Assembly: GCF_003416885.1 (NCBI RefSeq) | Contig: NZ_QVPD01000001.1 | Span: 62,001 to 126,000 of the forward strand | Direction of reading: 5' to 3' | DNA from: Cognatiluteimonas weifangensis | GTDB lineage: Bacteria > Pseudomonadota > Gammaproteobacteria > Xanthomonadales > Xanthomonadaceae | DNA length: 64,000 bases | Part shown: piece after piece, positions 22,297 to 33,767 of the stretch | How the letters are laid out: each line of letters opens with the position of its first letter | Numbering within the stretch: position 1 is the stretch's first letter | Program-made: the position numbers and the translations under genes | The notes under the pieces: model-generated | The model's database searches: none | Seen by the model: only the letters and a program-made list of their open reading frames with translations | What the model was told of the DNA's origin: nothing

Positions 22297-24441
22297 TCAG
22301 GCCAGCAGCCCGCTGAATTCCTGCGCGCCGACCGGATGCCCGAGCCAGTAGCCCTGCGCCAGGTCGCAACCGCGCTCGCGCAGGATCGCGTACTGGCCTT
22401 CCTTTTCCACGCCCTCGGCGATCACGGTGATGCCGAGCGAATGCGCCATCGCGATGATCGCGGTGGTGAGCGCGAGGTCGTCGGGATCGCGCAGCACGTC
22501 GGAAACGAAGCTGCGGTCGATCTTGACCCCGTCCACCGGCACCCGCCGCAGGTGGCTCAGGCCGGAAAAGCCGGTGCCGAAGTCGTCCAGCCACACCTTG
22601 ACCCCGTTGCTGCGCAGCCGCGCCAGCAGCGCGCTGGCGTGGACCTCGTCGCCGATGACCGCGGTTTCGGTCAGCTCGATGTGCAGTTGCGGCGGCGGCA
22701 GCCCGGTGTCGCGCAGCGTGGCGACCACCTGCTCGGGCAACTCGCCGCTGCGCAGCTGCCGTGGCGAGACGTTGACCGAGACGAACAGGTCCTTGCCGCG
22801 CGGGAACTGCGTGTGCCAGCGCATGGCGTCGTCGCAGGCCGCGCGCAACACCTGCGGGCCGATGGTCTCGATCAGCCCGCTCTGCTCGGCGACGTCGATG
22901 AACACCGACGGCGCGATGCTGCCCTGCTCCGGGTGCTGCCAGCGCAGCAGCGCCTCGGCGCCGACCAGCTGGCCGTCGCCGAGGCGGTAGATCGGCTGGT
23001 AGACCAGGCTCAGCTCGCCGCGCTCCCAGGCGCCGCGCAGGTCCTGCTCCATGCGCACGCGCCGCTCCACCGCCTGGTCCATCGCCCGGCTGTAGAAGCG
23101 GTAGCAGCTCTTGCCGGCGACCTTGGCCTGGTACATGGCGATGTCGCCGTTCTTCATCAGCGCCGTCGCCCCGGCCGCGTCCTCCGGGAACAGGGTGATC
23201 CCGATCGAGGTGCCGAGGAACACCTGGCGGCCCTGCACCACGATCGGCCGCCCCAGCTCCGCGACCAGGGTTTCCGCCAGTTCGGTGGCCTGCGCGCGCA
23301 CGTCGCGGCCGGACGCCTCGCCGCCCTGCAGCAGGATCACGAACTCGTCGCCGCCGAAGCGCGCCAGCAGCGTGTCCTCGGCCTCGCCGTAGCGCTCCAC
23401 CGCGCTGCGGATGCGGTTGGCGAACTGCAGCAGCACCTCGTCGCCGGCGTCGTGGCCGAGGGTGTCGTTGACGCGCTTGAAGTCGTCGATATCGGCGAAC
23501 AGCAGCGCCAGCTGGCGGCCGGCGCCGCGCAGCTGCATCAGCCGCTGGTCCAGGCTCTCGCGGAACGCCAGCCGGTTGGCCAGGCCGGTGAGCGCGTCGG
23601 TATAGGCCATGCGGCGGATGTCGCGGTCGTGGCGCGCGATGCTGTCGCCCATACGGCCGAAGGCGCGCATCAGCTCGCCGACCTCGTCGTTGCGGCGGCT
23701 CTCCGGCACCGTGGTGGCGTAGTTGCCGGTCTCGATCTCCTGGGCGACGCCGGCGAGCTGCCGGATCGGACGCACCAGCGCGCGCTGCAGCACCCAGCTG
23801 GCGATCGCTCCCAGCCCCACCAGCGCCGCCAGCAGCAGGCCGATCCACCACAGGTGCTGCGTCCCGATCGCGCCCAGGCGGTCGCCCAGGGCGTTGGCGG
23901 CGCGGGTCTCGTCGGCGCGCACCCCGTCCAGCGAATAGCCGATCCGTACCCCGCCCAGGCGCTGGTCGCCGACCCGGATCGGGCTGGACACGTCCAGCAC
24001 CCGGTCGGTCCATTGCGCATGCACGCCGTTGGCCGACACCGCCTCGTACGCCAGCGGGTCGCGCATTGCCTGGCCGTAGGTGGGGATGTCGCCGGAGCCG
24101 TCGTGGATGATGTCGCCCTTGGTGTCGTACACCAGCACGTAGCGCACGTCCGGCTGCTTGAGCACGTTGCGCGCGACCACGCCGATGCTGTCGAGGTCGA
24201 AGTAGTACAGCGGGTTGACCAGGGTGTCGGCGACCTGCGCGCTCAGCGCCTCGCCGTGCACGCGCAGGCGCTCGAACACCAGCGCGTGCATCGAATCTCG
24301 GCTCTGGTGCACGACCTCGCGCTGCATCGCGCTCTGCCGCTGCAGCATCAGCAGCACTACTGCCAGCATCAGCACCAGGGTGGCGCCGACCAGCGCGATG
24401 AACTTGGCGTGCAGCCCGCCCAGGCGCCGGTCGAATCTCAT
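22297..24441 (-). CDS. Membrane-bound GGDEF-EAL c-di-GMP enzyme with periplasmic sensor and HAMP
   Basis: A 714-aa protein. TM1 spans residues 14-34, a periplasmic region runs to about 195, and TM2 is 198-218, followed by HAMP (about 220-275). The GGDEF domain (280-450) has an intact GGDEF at 363-367, so cyclase activity is plausible; the RxxD inhibitory site just before it is absent. The EAL domain has EALLRW (496-501), NVS, ELTE, LDDFGTG and AEGVE, so phosphodiesterase residues are also present. It makes or degrades the second messenger c-di-GMP at the inner membrane. Its ATG overlaps the stop of the PhnD-like gene, suggesting the periplasmic partner supplies its signal. Confidence 0.92.
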   Translation of the reverse strand: MRFDRRLGGLHAKFIALVGATLVLMLAVVLLMLQRQSAMQREVVHQSRDSMHALVFERLRVHGEALSAQVADTLVNPLYYFDLDSIGVVARNVLKQPDVRYVLVYDTKGDIIHDGSGDIPTYGQAMRDPLAYEAVSANGVHAQWTDRVLDVSSPIRVGDQRLGGVRIGYSLDGVRADETRAANALGDRLGAIGTQHLWWIGLLLAALVGLGAIASWVLQRALVRPIRQLAGVAQEIETGNYATTVPESRRNDEVGELMRAFGRMGDSIARHDRDIRRMAYTDALTGLANRLAFRESLDQRLMQLRGAGRQLALLFADIDDFKRVNDTLGHDAGDEVLLQFANRIRSAVERYGEAEDTLLARFGGDEFVILLQGGEASGRDVRAQATELAETLVAELGRPIVVQGRQVFLGTSIGITLFPEDAAGATALMKNGDIAMYQAKVAGKSCYRFYSRAMDQAVERRVRMEQDLRGAWERGELSLVYQPIYRLGDGQLVGAEALLRWQHPEQGSIAPSVFIDVAEQSGLIETIGPQVLRAACDDAMRWHTQFPRGKDLFVSVNVSPRQLRSGELPEQVVATLRDTGLPPPQLHIELTETAVIGDEVHASALLARLRSNGVKVWLDDFGTGFSGLSHLRRVPVDGVKIDRSFVSDVLRDPDDLALTTAIIAMAHSLGITVIAEGVEKEGQYAILRERGCDLAQGYWLGHPVGAQEFSGLLA

Positions 24442-25364
24442 TCGACCTCCGTGCGGACGCGCTTGACGCCGCCGCGCAGCTCGCGCAGCGCGGCATCGGT
24501 GGCCGGGTCGATCGGCAGGAACCGGGTGGTGCGGAAGAACTGCAGCAGCGCTTCGCGCGCGTCGGGGTCGCCGCCGGCCTGCAGCAGCACCTCGCGCAGG
24601 CGCGCCTGGATCCGGTCGTCGAGGTCTCCGCGCACCATCTCCAGCGCGCGCGGGTAGGCGCGGCTCTGGCCGATGATGCGGAAATCCTTGCGGTAGGAGG
24701 GCGGGATGCGCTGCGGATCGTCCCAGTCCAGGTTGCTGATGGTGCCGGCGTCGACCAGGCGCTTGTGCACCCAGGTGGCGATGTTGCGCTCCGAACGCGC
24801 GAACACGTAGCCGACCGAGCGCTGGTCGGGGCGGTCCATCGGCGACAGCAGGATCTGCAGCGGCAGCCGGTGCTGCAGCAGCTGCATCGCCGGCACCACG
24901 TAGGCGCTGGTGGAGGAAGTGTTCTGGAACGCGACGCTGTGCCCGGGCAGATCGTCCAGCGAAGCCAGGCCGCTGTCGCGGCGCACGAAGATCAGGGTGC
25001 GGTAGTCGCGCGCGCCGTTGCGCTCGGTCAGCAGCAGCGGCTGCGCGCCGGCGCGGTCCTGCAGCCGCATCGCGTTGGCGGAGGTCTCGGTGACCCAGTC
25101 GACGCGGCCGCGGCGCAGGTAGCTGCCCATCTGCTGCAGGTCGCGGGCCATCAGGATGCGGCCTTCGGTGATGCCGACGTCGGCCATTCGCGGCACCACG
25201 TAATCCAGCAGCGGCTTGAGTTGCTCGTAGTGGGCCTTGGGATCGTCGCTGATCCGCCCCAGCACCAGCACGTGCGGATCGCCGGCGCGCACCGGGGCGG
25301 CGAGGACGACGCCCGCCAGCAGGCCGAGCAGACAGGTCAGCAGGCGGGTCTGGGAGATGCGCAA
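24438..25364 (-). CDS. PhnD-like periplasmic substrate-binding protein, coupled to c-di-GMP enzyme
   Basis: The open frame extends to 25472, but a TTG at 25364 gives a clean signal peptide ([26 protein letters not shown]) and avoids overlap with trmJ; the exact start is uncertain. The 308-aa product has the PhnD/phosphonate-binding fold: [27 protein letters not shown], and [16 protein letters not shown], the ligand loop typical of this family. No ABC permease or ATPase follows; instead it overlaps the GGDEF-EAL gene by ATGA. It is therefore probably a sensor module in the periplasm rather than a transporter part. Confidence 0.8.
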   Translation of the reverse strand: MRISQTRLLTCLLGLLAGVVLAAPVRAGDPHVLVLGRISDDPKAHYEQLKPLLDYVVPRMADVGITEGRILMARDLQQMGSYLRRGRVDWVTETSANAMRLQDRAGAQPLLLTERNGARDYRTLIFVRRDSGLASLDDLPGHSVAFQNTSSTSAYVVPAMQLLQHRLPLQILLSPMDRPDQRSVGYVFARSERNIATWVHKRLVDAGTISNLDWDDPQRIPPSYRKDFRIIGQSRAYPRALEMVRGDLDDRIQARLREVLLQAGGDPDAREALLQFFRTTRFLPIDPATDAALRELRGGVKRVRTEVE

Positions 25365-25419
25365 GTACGGGTGTCCCGCGGGCGATGGACTGGCGGCGAG
25401 CCTAACGGATATGCGTAGT

Positions 25420-26223
25420 CTACGACAGCGGTCCGGCGCGCTCGCCCGCCAGCCGCGCCATCCGCTGCGCATCGGCCAGCACGCCGCGCAGCAGCCGCAC
25501 CTCGCGCGCGTCCAGCCCGCAGCGCAGGAACAGCCGGCGCAGTTTGCGCAGGGCCGATTCCGGGGCGCGGCCCTTGTGGAAGTCGATCGCCTCCAGGGTC
25601 TGGGCCAGCTGCGCGAACAAGCCTTCCAGCTGGGCGTGGGATGCCGGTGCGGCCACCGGCGCGGCCGCAGCCGGCGCCGCCAGGCCCGCCAGCCAGGCCA
25701 TGCGCAGCTCGTAGGCCAGCACCTGCACCGCCGCGGCCAGATTCAGGGAGCCGTAACCGGGGTTGGCCGGGATGTGCACCGCGGCGTGGCACAGCTGCAG
25801 CTCGTCGTTGTCCAGGCCGGTGCGCTCGCGGCCGAACACCAGCGCCACCTCCTGGCCCTGCGCGGCGGCGGCCAGCGCGGCCGCGGCGGCCTGGCGCGGC
25901 GACTGCTCCGGCAGCGCGATCCGGCGGCTGCGGGCGGTGCAGCCCAGCACCAGGTGGCAGTCGGCCACGGCCTCGGCCAGGCCGGCGTGGCGGGTCGCGG
26001 CGGCCAGCAGGTCGCCGGCGCCGGCCGCCAGCGCGTCGGCGTCGGCGTGCGGGAAGCGTTCCGGCGCCACCAGCGCCAGCCGCGACAGGCCCATCGTCTT
26101 CAGCGCCCGCGCCGCCGAGCCGATGTTGCCGGGGTGCTGGGTGCCGACCAGCACCGTGCGGATGCGCGCAGCCGCCACGAACGGGGGGACGCGGTCGTTT
26201 TCTTCGGGCGGACTGGCGCTCAT
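25420..26223 (-). CDS. trmJ: tRNA (cytidine/uridine-2'-O-)-methyltransferase TrmJ
   Basis: A 267-aa SPOUT methyltransferase from ATG 26223. Motif [19 protein letters not shown] (residues 28-46) includes the catalytic Asn and Arg. [12 protein letters not shown] and [18 protein letters not shown] complete the knotted S-adenosylmethionine site. The C-terminal helical part is about 80 residues. It methylates the ribose at position 32 of tRNA in the cytoplasm. It is divergent from suhB. Confidence 0.92.
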   Translation of the reverse strand: MSASPPEENDRVPPFVAAARIRTVLVGTQHPGNIGSAARALKTMGLSRLALVAPERFPHADADALAAGAGDLLAAATRHAGLAEAVADCHLVLGCTARSRRIALPEQSPRQAAAAALAAAAQGQEVALVFGRERTGLDNDELQLCHAAVHIPANPGYGSLNLAAAVQVLAYELRMAWLAGLAAPAAAAPVAAPASHAQLEGLFAQLAQTLEAIDFHKGRAPESALRKLRRLFLRCGLDAREVRLLRGVLADAQRMARLAGERAGPLS

Positions 26224-26313
26224 GGCGGCAATGTTAAACTCCGCGCCCCGGCCGCAGCGCCGGTGCGTTCTTTCCCCTTGCCATCTTCCGCCTGCCACCG
26301 AGGTCGTGCCGCC

Positions 26314-27156
26314 ATGCTCAAACCCGCCGTCAACGTCATGGTCAAGGCGGCCCGCGCTGGCGGCAGCGTGCTGTTGCGGCACATGAACAAGCTCGACGCG
26401 CTGAACGTCGTCGAGAAGGAGCGGATGGACTACGCCAGCGAGGTCGACGGCCTCGCCGAGGCCGAGATCGTCAAGGAACTGCGGCGCGCGTATCCCGAGT
26501 ACGCCGTGCTCGGCGAGGAAGGCGGCATGCAGAAAGGGCTCGGCCCGCGCGCGCAGGCCAGCGGCCGCTACACCTGGGTGGTCGACCCGCTGGACGGCAC
26601 CAGCAACTACCTGCACGGCTGGCCGCACTGGTGCGTGTCGATCGCGCTGGTGGAGAACGGCGAACCGGTCCACGGCGTGATCTTCGACCCGTTGCGCAAC
26701 GAGCTGTTCACCGCCAGCCGCGGCAGCGGCGCGGCGCTCAACGAGCGCCGCATCCGCGTCGCCGAGCGCAAGGATCTGGCCGGCGCGCTGCTGGTCACCG
26801 GTTTCCCGCCGCGCGAGCGCGCCCGCGCCGGCGCCCAGCTGGACTGCGTGCGCGAGCTGCTGGTGGCGGCCGAGGACGTGCGCCGCACCGGCTCGGCCGC
26901 GCTCGACCTGGCCTACATCGCCTGCGGCCGCGCCGACGGCTATTTCGAAGCCGGGCTGCAGCCCTGGGACATCGCCGCCGGCGTGCTGCTGGTGCGCGAG
27001 GCCGGCGGTCGCGTCTGCGATTACCGCGGCGCGGCGACCGGCCGCCTGGACCGCGCCGAGGCGCGCGGGCGCCAGCTCGTGGCCGGCAACGTCAAGCTGG
27101 TCGAACCGCTGCAGAAGACGATCGTGTCGTCGGGCTACGCGGCGAGCTTCGACTGA
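26314..27156 (+). CDS. suhB: Inositol monophosphatase family protein SuhB
   Basis: A 280-aa enzyme from ATG 26314. The metal-binding motifs are GEEGG (67-71), DPLDGT (91-96) and PWDIAAG, all intact. SuhB hydrolyses myo-inositol 1-phosphate and in Gammaproteobacteria also acts in the Nus antitermination complex that supports rRNA transcription. It is divergent from trmJ, a neighbour arrangement common in this class. A repeat region follows. Confidence 0.92.
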   Translation: MLKPAVNVMVKAARAGGSVLLRHMNKLDALNVVEKERMDYASEVDGLAEAEIVKELRRAYPEYAVLGEEGGMQKGLGPRAQASGRYTWVVDPLDGTSNYLHGWPHWCVSIALVENGEPVHGVIFDPLRNELFTASRGSGAALNERRIRVAERKDLAGALLVTGFPPRERARAGAQLDCVRELLVAAEDVRRTGSAALDLAYIACGRADGYFEAGLQPWDIAAGVLLVREAGGRVCDYRGAATGRLDRAEARGRQLVAGNVKLVEPLQKTIVSSGYAASFD

Positions 27157-27468
27157 CCCAGCTGCCCTCACTCCGCAAGCCGGGTGAGGGTAACAAGGCG
27201 GCGGAGCCTCGTGCCGTTCCTTCTCCCTGCTTGCGGGGAGCTCGAATCGGCAGGATGCCGATTTGCACGGCGAAACCGCCCCGAAGGGGGCGGCGACGGG
27301 GATGTCGCCGATGCAACGTGCGCGAAGGGCGGATGAGGGGCGGGCGTCGGCCGCCATCGCTTGAGCAGCAGCCCCTTCACCCTGCCGCGCCGAGCGCGGC
27401 TGCCGCTCTCCCCGCTACGCGGGGCGAGGGCGGGTCGGCGGGATCGCGCGGTGCGCGATCCGCTGCTT
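27157..27468. repeat. Palindromic repeat region between suhB and secF
   Basis: Degenerate copies of the family typified by CTTCTCCCTGCTTGCGGGG occur at about 27219-27240, and CTCTCCCCGCTACGCGGGGC at 27409-27428, with the trailing tag CGAAGGGCGGATGAGGGGCG at 27319-27338. No gene is present in these 312 bp. It separates convergent suhB and secF and probably serves as a termination region. Confidence 0.7.
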
Positions 27469-28431
27469 TCAGGGCCGCCGCGCCAGCGCCGCTTCGTCCT
27501 TCGCCTTGGGCATCAGGTCCTGCTTGCTCACGCCCAGCCACATCAGCAGCGGGCAGGCGACGAAGATCGACGACAGCGTGCCGACGACGATGCCGATCAT
27601 CTGCGACTCGGCCATGCCCTGCAGCGAGCCGCCGCCGTACATGTACAGCGCCAGCACCGTCAGGAACGCCACGAACGAGGTGATCACCGTGCGCGACAGG
27701 GTCTGGTTGATGCCCGCGTTGAGGATCTCGCGCGCCGGCGCGCGCATGCCGCGGAAGTTCTCGCGCACGCGATCGAACACCACGATGGTGTCGTTGATCG
27801 AGTAGCCCATCACCGACATCACGCCGGCCAGCACGGTCAGGTCGAACTCGTGCCCGGTCACCGCGAACCAGCCGGCCACCACCACGATGTCGTGCATGGT
27901 GGCCAGGATCGCGGCCACCGCGAACTTCCACTCGAAGCGGAACGAGATGTAGGCCAGGAAGCCGACGATCACGAACAGCATCGCGTAGATGCCGTTCTGC
28001 GCCAGCTCCTTGCCGATCTGCGGGCCGACCGAATCGCTGCGCAGCACATGTGCCGGGTTTTCCGCGGTCGAGGCCGCCTTCAGCACCTCGTCGGCGGCGT
28101 GGCTGGTCTGCCCTTCGGCCAGGTCCTTGGGCTGCAGGCGCACCAGCAGGTCGTTGCCGGAACCGAAGGTCTGCACCTGCGCGCCGGGGTAGCCGACCTG
28201 CTCCAGCCGCTGGCGCACGCCGTCCACGTCCGCCGGCTTGTCGAAGCGCAGCTCGGTGACGATGCCGCCGGTGAAGTCGAGGGCGAAATTGAACCCCTTG
28301 GTGGCCATCGCGCCGATCGCGATCACCAGCAGGATCACCGACAGCGTCGCCGACGCCCAGCGCAGGCGCATGAAGTCGAACTTGCTGTCGTGCGGGAACA
28401 CGCTGAGCGGAAACAGGTTGGAAAGTTTCAT
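27469..28431 (-). CDS. secF: Protein translocase subunit SecF
   Basis: A 320-aa inner-membrane protein. TM1 is near residues 28-45, a periplasmic domain follows, and five TM segments fill the C-terminal half. Signatures are FALDFTGGIVTEL (residues 49-61) and GYSINDTIVVFDRVRENFRGM. With SecD it uses the proton gradient to help complete protein export through SecYEG. It lies 13 bp downstream of secD in the usual order. Confidence 0.97.
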   Translation of the reverse strand: MKLSNLFPLSVFPHDSKFDFMRLRWASATLSVILLVIAIGAMATKGFNFALDFTGGIVTELRFDKPADVDGVRQRLEQVGYPGAQVQTFGSGNDLLVRLQPKDLAEGQTSHAADEVLKAASTAENPAHVLRSDSVGPQIGKELAQNGIYAMLFVIVGFLAYISFRFEWKFAVAAILATMHDIVVVAGWFAVTGHEFDLTVLAGVMSVMGYSINDTIVVFDRVRENFRGMRAPAREILNAGINQTLSRTVITSFVAFLTVLALYMYGGGSLQGMAESQMIGIVVGTLSSIFVACPLLMWLGVSKQDLMPKAKDEAALARRP

Positions 28432-28444
28432 GGCAATGGTTCCG

Positions 28445-30313
28445 TCAGATGGCCACCGACTTCAGCTTGCGCCGACGTCCGTAGATCAGGGTGGCGATGC
28501 CGCGCGACACCGAGACCGCGGTGTACATCGAGGTGATGATGCCGGCGATCAGCGATACCGCGAAGCCCTTGACCGGGCCGGTGCCGAAGGCGAACAGCGC
28601 CACGCCGGCCAGCAACGCGGTCAGGTTGGCGTCGACGATGGTGCCGGAGGCATGCTGGTAGCCGCCGGCGATCGCGGCTTTCGGCGGCAGCCCGGCGCGC
28701 AGTTCCTCGCGCACGCGCTCGTTGATCAGCACGTTGGCGTCCACCGACATGCCCACGGTCAGGGCGATGCCGGCCAGGCCCGGCAGGGTCAGGGTGGCGC
28801 CGAGGAACGACATCACCGCGACCACCATCAGCAGGTTGATCAGCAGCGCCACGCAGGTGATCAGGCCGAACATGCGGTAGTAGACGAGGAAGAAGGCCAG
28901 GGCGAAGCCGAACGAGTACAGCACCGCGGTCAGACCGCGGCTGACGTTTTCCTTGCCCAGGCTGGGGCCGACGATGCGCTCCTCGACGAAGTCCATCGGC
29001 GCGGCGAGGGCGCCGGCGCGCAGCAGCAGCGCCAGGTCCGCGGCTTCCTTGGGGCTGTCCAGGCCGGTGGTCTGGAATTCCTTGCCGAACACGCCCTGGA
29101 TGGTGGCCACCGAGATCACCTGCTCGCTGGTGCGGGTGGTGCGCACCTCCTGGCCGTCGACCACCTTCACCTCCGGAATCCGCTCGATGTACACCACCGC
29201 CATCGGCTTGCCGACGTTCTCGCTGGTGAAATCGAACATGCGCTGGCCGCCGATACCGTTCAGGGTCACGCTCACCATCGGCGTGCCGCTGCGCGAGTCG
29301 TAGCCCGATCGCGCATTCACCAGCTGCTCGCCGGAGGCGATCACGCGCTTGTTGAGCAGGATCGGGATCGGCTTGCCGTCGGCGCCGATCTCCTTGCGGT
29401 AATAGACCTTGGCCTCCGGCGGGACGTTGCCGCTGGCGACCGCGTCGTACGGGTTGCCCTCGATCACGCCGCGGTATTCCAGGGTCGCGGTCGCGCCGAG
29501 GATGCGCTTGGCCTGGGCGGTGTCCTGCACGCCCGGCAGCTGCACCACCACGCGGTCGCTGCCCTGGCGCTGGATGATCGGCTCGGCCACGCCGAGTTCG
29601 TTGATGCGGTTGCGCAGGGTGCCGACGTTCTGCTCGATCGCGTCGGTGGTGATCTGCTGGATTTCCTTCTCCGGCACCCGCACCACGATGGTGTTGTCCG
29701 CGACCTCGCTGGTGAGGTTGGGCAGAGCCTGCATCACCAGTCCCAGCGCGGCGTCGGCGTCGACGCCCGGGGCCAGGGTCGCGACGATCGAGTTGTCGGC
29801 GCGGCGCTCGACCGACTCGTAGCGCACCCGCTTGTCGCGCAGCAGCACGCGCAGGTCCTCGGCGTAGGCGTCGAAGCGCTTGTCCAGCGCGGCCTTCTTG
29901 TCCACCTGCATCAGGAAGTGCACGCCGCCCTGCAGGTCCAGGCCCATCAGCATGCGCCGCGCGCCGATCGCGCCGAGCCAGTCGGGCACGGTCGAGGCCA
30001 GGTTCAGCGCCACCACGTAGTCGTTGCCCAGGCTCTCGCGCAGCACGTCGTTGGCCTTGCCCTGCTCGATCACGTCGGTCAGACGCACCAGCAGCTCGCC
30101 GTCCTTCTCCAGTTCCACCGCCTTGGGCGCAATGCCGGCCTTTTTCAGGTCCGCCTCGATCCGCTGCTGCAGCGTCTCGTTCACCTGGAAACCGCGGTTG
30201 GCGGTGATCTGCACCGACGGGTCCTGCGGGAACACGTTCGGCAGCGCGTACAGCGTGCTGAGCAGCACCACGATCAGGATGATGAAGTATTGGAAGCGGC
30301 TGTATTCGAGCAT
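28445..30313 (-). CDS. secD: Protein translocase subunit SecD
   Basis: The 622-aa protein starts at ATG 30313 (MLEYSRFQYFIILIVVLLSTLYALPNVF); a longer open frame to 30361 is not needed. Motifs include LGLDLQGGVHFLMQVD-type sequence (MGLDLQGGVHFLMQVD) and the conserved C-terminal SVDANVLINERVREELRAG, with six TM segments and a large periplasmic head. It works with SecF as a proton-driven partner of SecYEG. It lies between yajC and secF. Confidence 0.97.
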   Translation of the reverse strand: MLEYSRFQYFIILIVVLLSTLYALPNVFPQDPSVQITANRGFQVNETLQQRIEADLKKAGIAPKAVELEKDGELLVRLTDVIEQGKANDVLRESLGNDYVVALNLASTVPDWLGAIGARRMLMGLDLQGGVHFLMQVDKKAALDKRFDAYAEDLRVLLRDKRVRYESVERRADNSIVATLAPGVDADAALGLVMQALPNLTSEVADNTIVVRVPEKEIQQITTDAIEQNVGTLRNRINELGVAEPIIQRQGSDRVVVQLPGVQDTAQAKRILGATATLEYRGVIEGNPYDAVASGNVPPEAKVYYRKEIGADGKPIPILLNKRVIASGEQLVNARSGYDSRSGTPMVSVTLNGIGGQRMFDFTSENVGKPMAVVYIERIPEVKVVDGQEVRTTRTSEQVISVATIQGVFGKEFQTTGLDSPKEAADLALLLRAGALAAPMDFVEERIVGPSLGKENVSRGLTAVLYSFGFALAFFLVYYRMFGLITCVALLINLLMVVAVMSFLGATLTLPGLAGIALTVGMSVDANVLINERVREELRAGLPPKAAIAGGYQHASGTIVDANLTALLAGVALFAFGTGPVKGFAVSLIAGIITSMYTAVSVSRGIATLIYGRRRKLKSVAI

Positions 30314-30397
30314 CGTCAAGCCCCGCGCGCGGCCCGTGCCCGGAAGGCCGGACCGGCGCAAAATTCAGGTCGGGATCGGATCAATCGGAGCGCCGGC

Positions 30398-30751
30398 TCA
30401 AGCCGACTTCAGGGTGCCCTTGGGCAGGACGTTGGCGATCGCGCCCTTCTGCATGCGCACGCGCACGTTGTCGGCGATCTCCACGGTGACGAAGCTGTCG
30501 CCGATCTCGCGGACCACGCCGGCGATGCCGCCGTTGGTGATGACCTCGTCGCCGTTGCCGAGCTTGTCGAGCATGGCGCGGTGCTCCTTCTGCCGCTTCA
30601 TCTGCGGCCGGATCATCAGGAAGTACATCACGCCGATCAGGACGATCGGAAACAGCAGGCCGCCGAGGCCGCCGCCGAACAGGCCGCCCGGGGCGGGTTG
30701 GCCGGTAGCCTGGGCGTAGGCCGGGGAAACGATCAGGTCGAGCAGGGTCAT
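30398..30751 (-). CDS. yajC: Preprotein translocase subunit YajC
   Basis: A 117-aa protein with one membrane segment (LLFPIVLIGVMYFLMIRPQ, about residues 31-49) and a small cytoplasmic beta domain (GDEVITNGGIAGVV). It joins SecDF in the holotranslocon. It sits between tgt and secD as in most Gammaproteobacteria. Confidence 0.96.
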   Translation of the reverse strand: MTLLDLIVSPAYAQATGQPAPGGLFGGGLGGLLFPIVLIGVMYFLMIRPQMKRQKEHRAMLDKLGNGDEVITNGGIAGVVREIGDSFVTVEIADNVRVRMQKGAIANVLPKGTLKSA

Positions 30752-30824
30752 CGGGGTATCCGGTGGCGAAACAACGGGGAATTATGCCATGCCGCCGGCC
30801 GCCGGCAGGCCCGGGCGGGCGGGG

Positions 30825-32057
<1,233 letters not shown>

Positions 32058-32145
32058 TTATCCCTGGCGCACGCGGCGGACGCCGCGCCGGCGCCGCCCA
32101 CATCGCGCCCGGCAGACCCCGCGCTGCGGTAGGCGAAGACGAGGC

Positions 32146-33183
32146 TCACGGTGTCTGCACCGGCGGCCACAGCAGCATCGCATCGCCGTAGGAAAAGAAC
32201 CGGTAGCGCTCCCGCACGGCGTGTGCATAGGCGGCGAAGATCCGCTCCTGGCCGGCGAAGGCCGACACCAGCATCAGCAGGGTGCTTTCGGGCAGGTGGA
32301 AGTTGGTCAGCAGCGCGTCGACGCTGCGGATGCGGTAGCCGGGCCGGATGAAGATCGAGGTTTCGCCGGCAAAGGGCTGCAGTTCGCCCTCGCGCAGGGC
32401 CGACTCCAGCGCCCGCACCACGGTGGTCCCGACCGCGACCACGCGGCCGCCGCGCGCGCGGGTACGGCGCACCTGCGCCACCAGCGACGCGTCGACGCGC
32501 AGCCATTCGCTGTGCATGTGGTGCGCGTCCAGGTCCTCGACCCGCACCGGCTGGAAAGTGCCGGCGCCCACGTGCAGGGTGAGCTGGCCGGTCTCCACGC
32601 CGCGCGCGCGCAGGGCCTGCAGCAGCGGCGCGTCGAAGTGCAGGCCCGCGGTCGGCGCCGCGACCGCGCCCGGCTCGCGCGCGAACACGGTCTGGTAGCG
32701 GGCGTCGTCGGCGGCGTCCGGATCGCGGTGGATGTAGGGCGGAAGCGGCAGTCGGCCGGCGTGCCGCAGCCAGGCCTCCAGCGGCTCGTCGACCTCGAAA
32801 CGCAGGCGGTAGAACTCGCCGTCGCGCCCCAGCACCCGCGCCTGCGCGCCGGCCTCCAGCACGATCGTGCTGCCGGCCGCGGGCGGCTTGCTGGCGCGGA
32901 TCTGCGCCCGCGCCTGGTCGCCGTCCAGCAGCCGCTCGATCAGGATCTCCACCCGGCCACCGCTGGCCTTGTGCCCGAACAGCCGCGCGCGGATCACCCG
33001 GGTGTCGTTGAACACCAGCAGGTCGCCGGGCCGCAGCAGCTGCGGCAGCTCGGCGATGCCGTGGTCGGCGAACGCCGCCGGCGCCGGCGGCACCAGCAGC
33101 AGGCGGCTGGCCGAGCGCTCGGGCAACGGGGCCTGCGCGATCAGTTCCGGCGGCAGGTCGTAGTGGAAGTCGGATTTCTTCAA
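32146..33183 (-). CDS. queA: S-adenosylmethionine:tRNA ribosyltransferase-isomerase
   Basis: A 345-aa enzyme starting with TTG 33183 ([28 protein letters not shown]); GAGG lies five bases upstream. Conserved blocks include [35 protein letters not shown] and [19 protein letters not shown]. It adds the epoxycyclopentanediol group to preQ1-tRNA, giving epoxyqueuosine. Only seven bp separate it from the lrp-type gene upstream. About 184 bp without a gene separate it from tgt. Confidence 0.96.
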   Translation of the reverse strand: MKKSDFHYDLPPELIAQAPLPERSASRLLLVPPAPAAFADHGIAELPQLLRPGDLLVFNDTRVIRARLFGHKASGGRVEILIERLLDGDQARAQIRASKPPAAGSTIVLEAGAQARVLGRDGEFYRLRFEVDEPLEAWLRHAGRLPLPPYIHRDPDAADDARYQTVFAREPGAVAAPTAGLHFDAPLLQALRARGVETGQLTLHVGAGTFQPVRVEDLDAHHMHSEWLRVDASLVAQVRRTRARGGRVVAVGTTVVRALESALREGELQPFAGETSIFIRPGYRIRSVDALLTNFHLPESTLLMLVSAFAGQERIFAAYAHAVRERYRFFSYGDAMLLWPPVQTP

Positions 33184-33190
33184 GGATGCC

Positions 33191-33622
33191 TCAGCGTTCG
33201 AACTTGGTCGACAGCACCAGCGAGGAGGTCGTGCGTTCCACGCCCGGCAACGCGCCGATGCGGTCGGTCAGCAGGTCCATGTCGCCGACCGTCGGCACCA
33301 CCGCCACCGCCACCAGGTCCCAGCTGCCGTTGACCGACTGCAGGCTGCGCACCTCCGGCATCGCCCGCAGCGCCTCGACCACGGCCGGCATCTGCTTGGG
33401 GTAGACGGTGAGCATGATCAGCGCACGGATGCGATCGCGGGCGAAGTCCTCGCCGATCCGCAGCGTGTAGCCGGCGATCACCCCCATCCGCTCCAGCCGC
33501 TCGATCCGGCTCTGCACGGTGGTCCGGGACAGCTGCAGGCGGCGCGCGATCTCGGCGGCCGGAGCGCGCGCATTCTCGCGCAGCAGCGACAGCAGGGCCT
33601 CGTCGGCGGGGGTCAAGGCCAT
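33191..33622 (-). CDS. Lrp/AsnC family transcriptional regulator
   Basis: A 143-aa regulator from ATG 33622. The N-terminal winged helix-turn-helix (residues 1-60, with [25 protein letters not shown]) is followed by the AsnC ligand-binding domain ([19 protein letters not shown], then [12 protein letters not shown]). Such proteins sense amino acids. It is divergent from a class III aminotransferase gene and shares its 145-bp promoter region, so it probably controls that gene and itself. Downstream it runs into queA, whose expression may be affected. Confidence 0.93.
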   Translation of the reverse strand: MALTPADEALLSLLRENARAPAAEIARRLQLSRTTVQSRIERLERMGVIAGYTLRIGEDFARDRIRALIMLTVYPKQMPAVVEALRAMPEVRSLQSVNGSWDLVAVAVVPTVGDMDLLTDRIGALPGVERTTSSLVLSTKFER

Positions 33623-33767
33623 TTGCCGGCTCCGGTACGTCGAATCGACGAAATCTACATCGATTATGCGCAAAACGCACCTGTTATTCGACGAAAACTT
33701 CCCGATAATAGGAAGATCGCCGCGACAGCCCGCGCTCGCGGCCCCCATCCAGACCCGAGGCCCGCCC
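33623..33767. promoter_or_regulatory. Divergent promoter region of lrp-type regulator and aminotransferase
   Basis: An AT-rich window (33640-33710) in GC-rich surroundings. Plus-strand GATAAT at 33704-33709 and minus-strand CATAAT at 33668-33663 are candidate -10 elements. The direct repeat TCGACGAAA occurs at 33645-33653 and 33688-33696, 43 bp apart (about four helical turns), a spacing suited to binding by an Lrp octamer. Function is inferred from position. Confidence 0.5.

Noticed and set aside
24438..25472. ATG 25472 as the start of the PhnD-like gene
   Set aside because: It would overlap trmJ by about 50 bp and add an Arg-rich stretch before the signal peptide; TTG 25364 gives a standard secretory N-terminus, though this is not proven.
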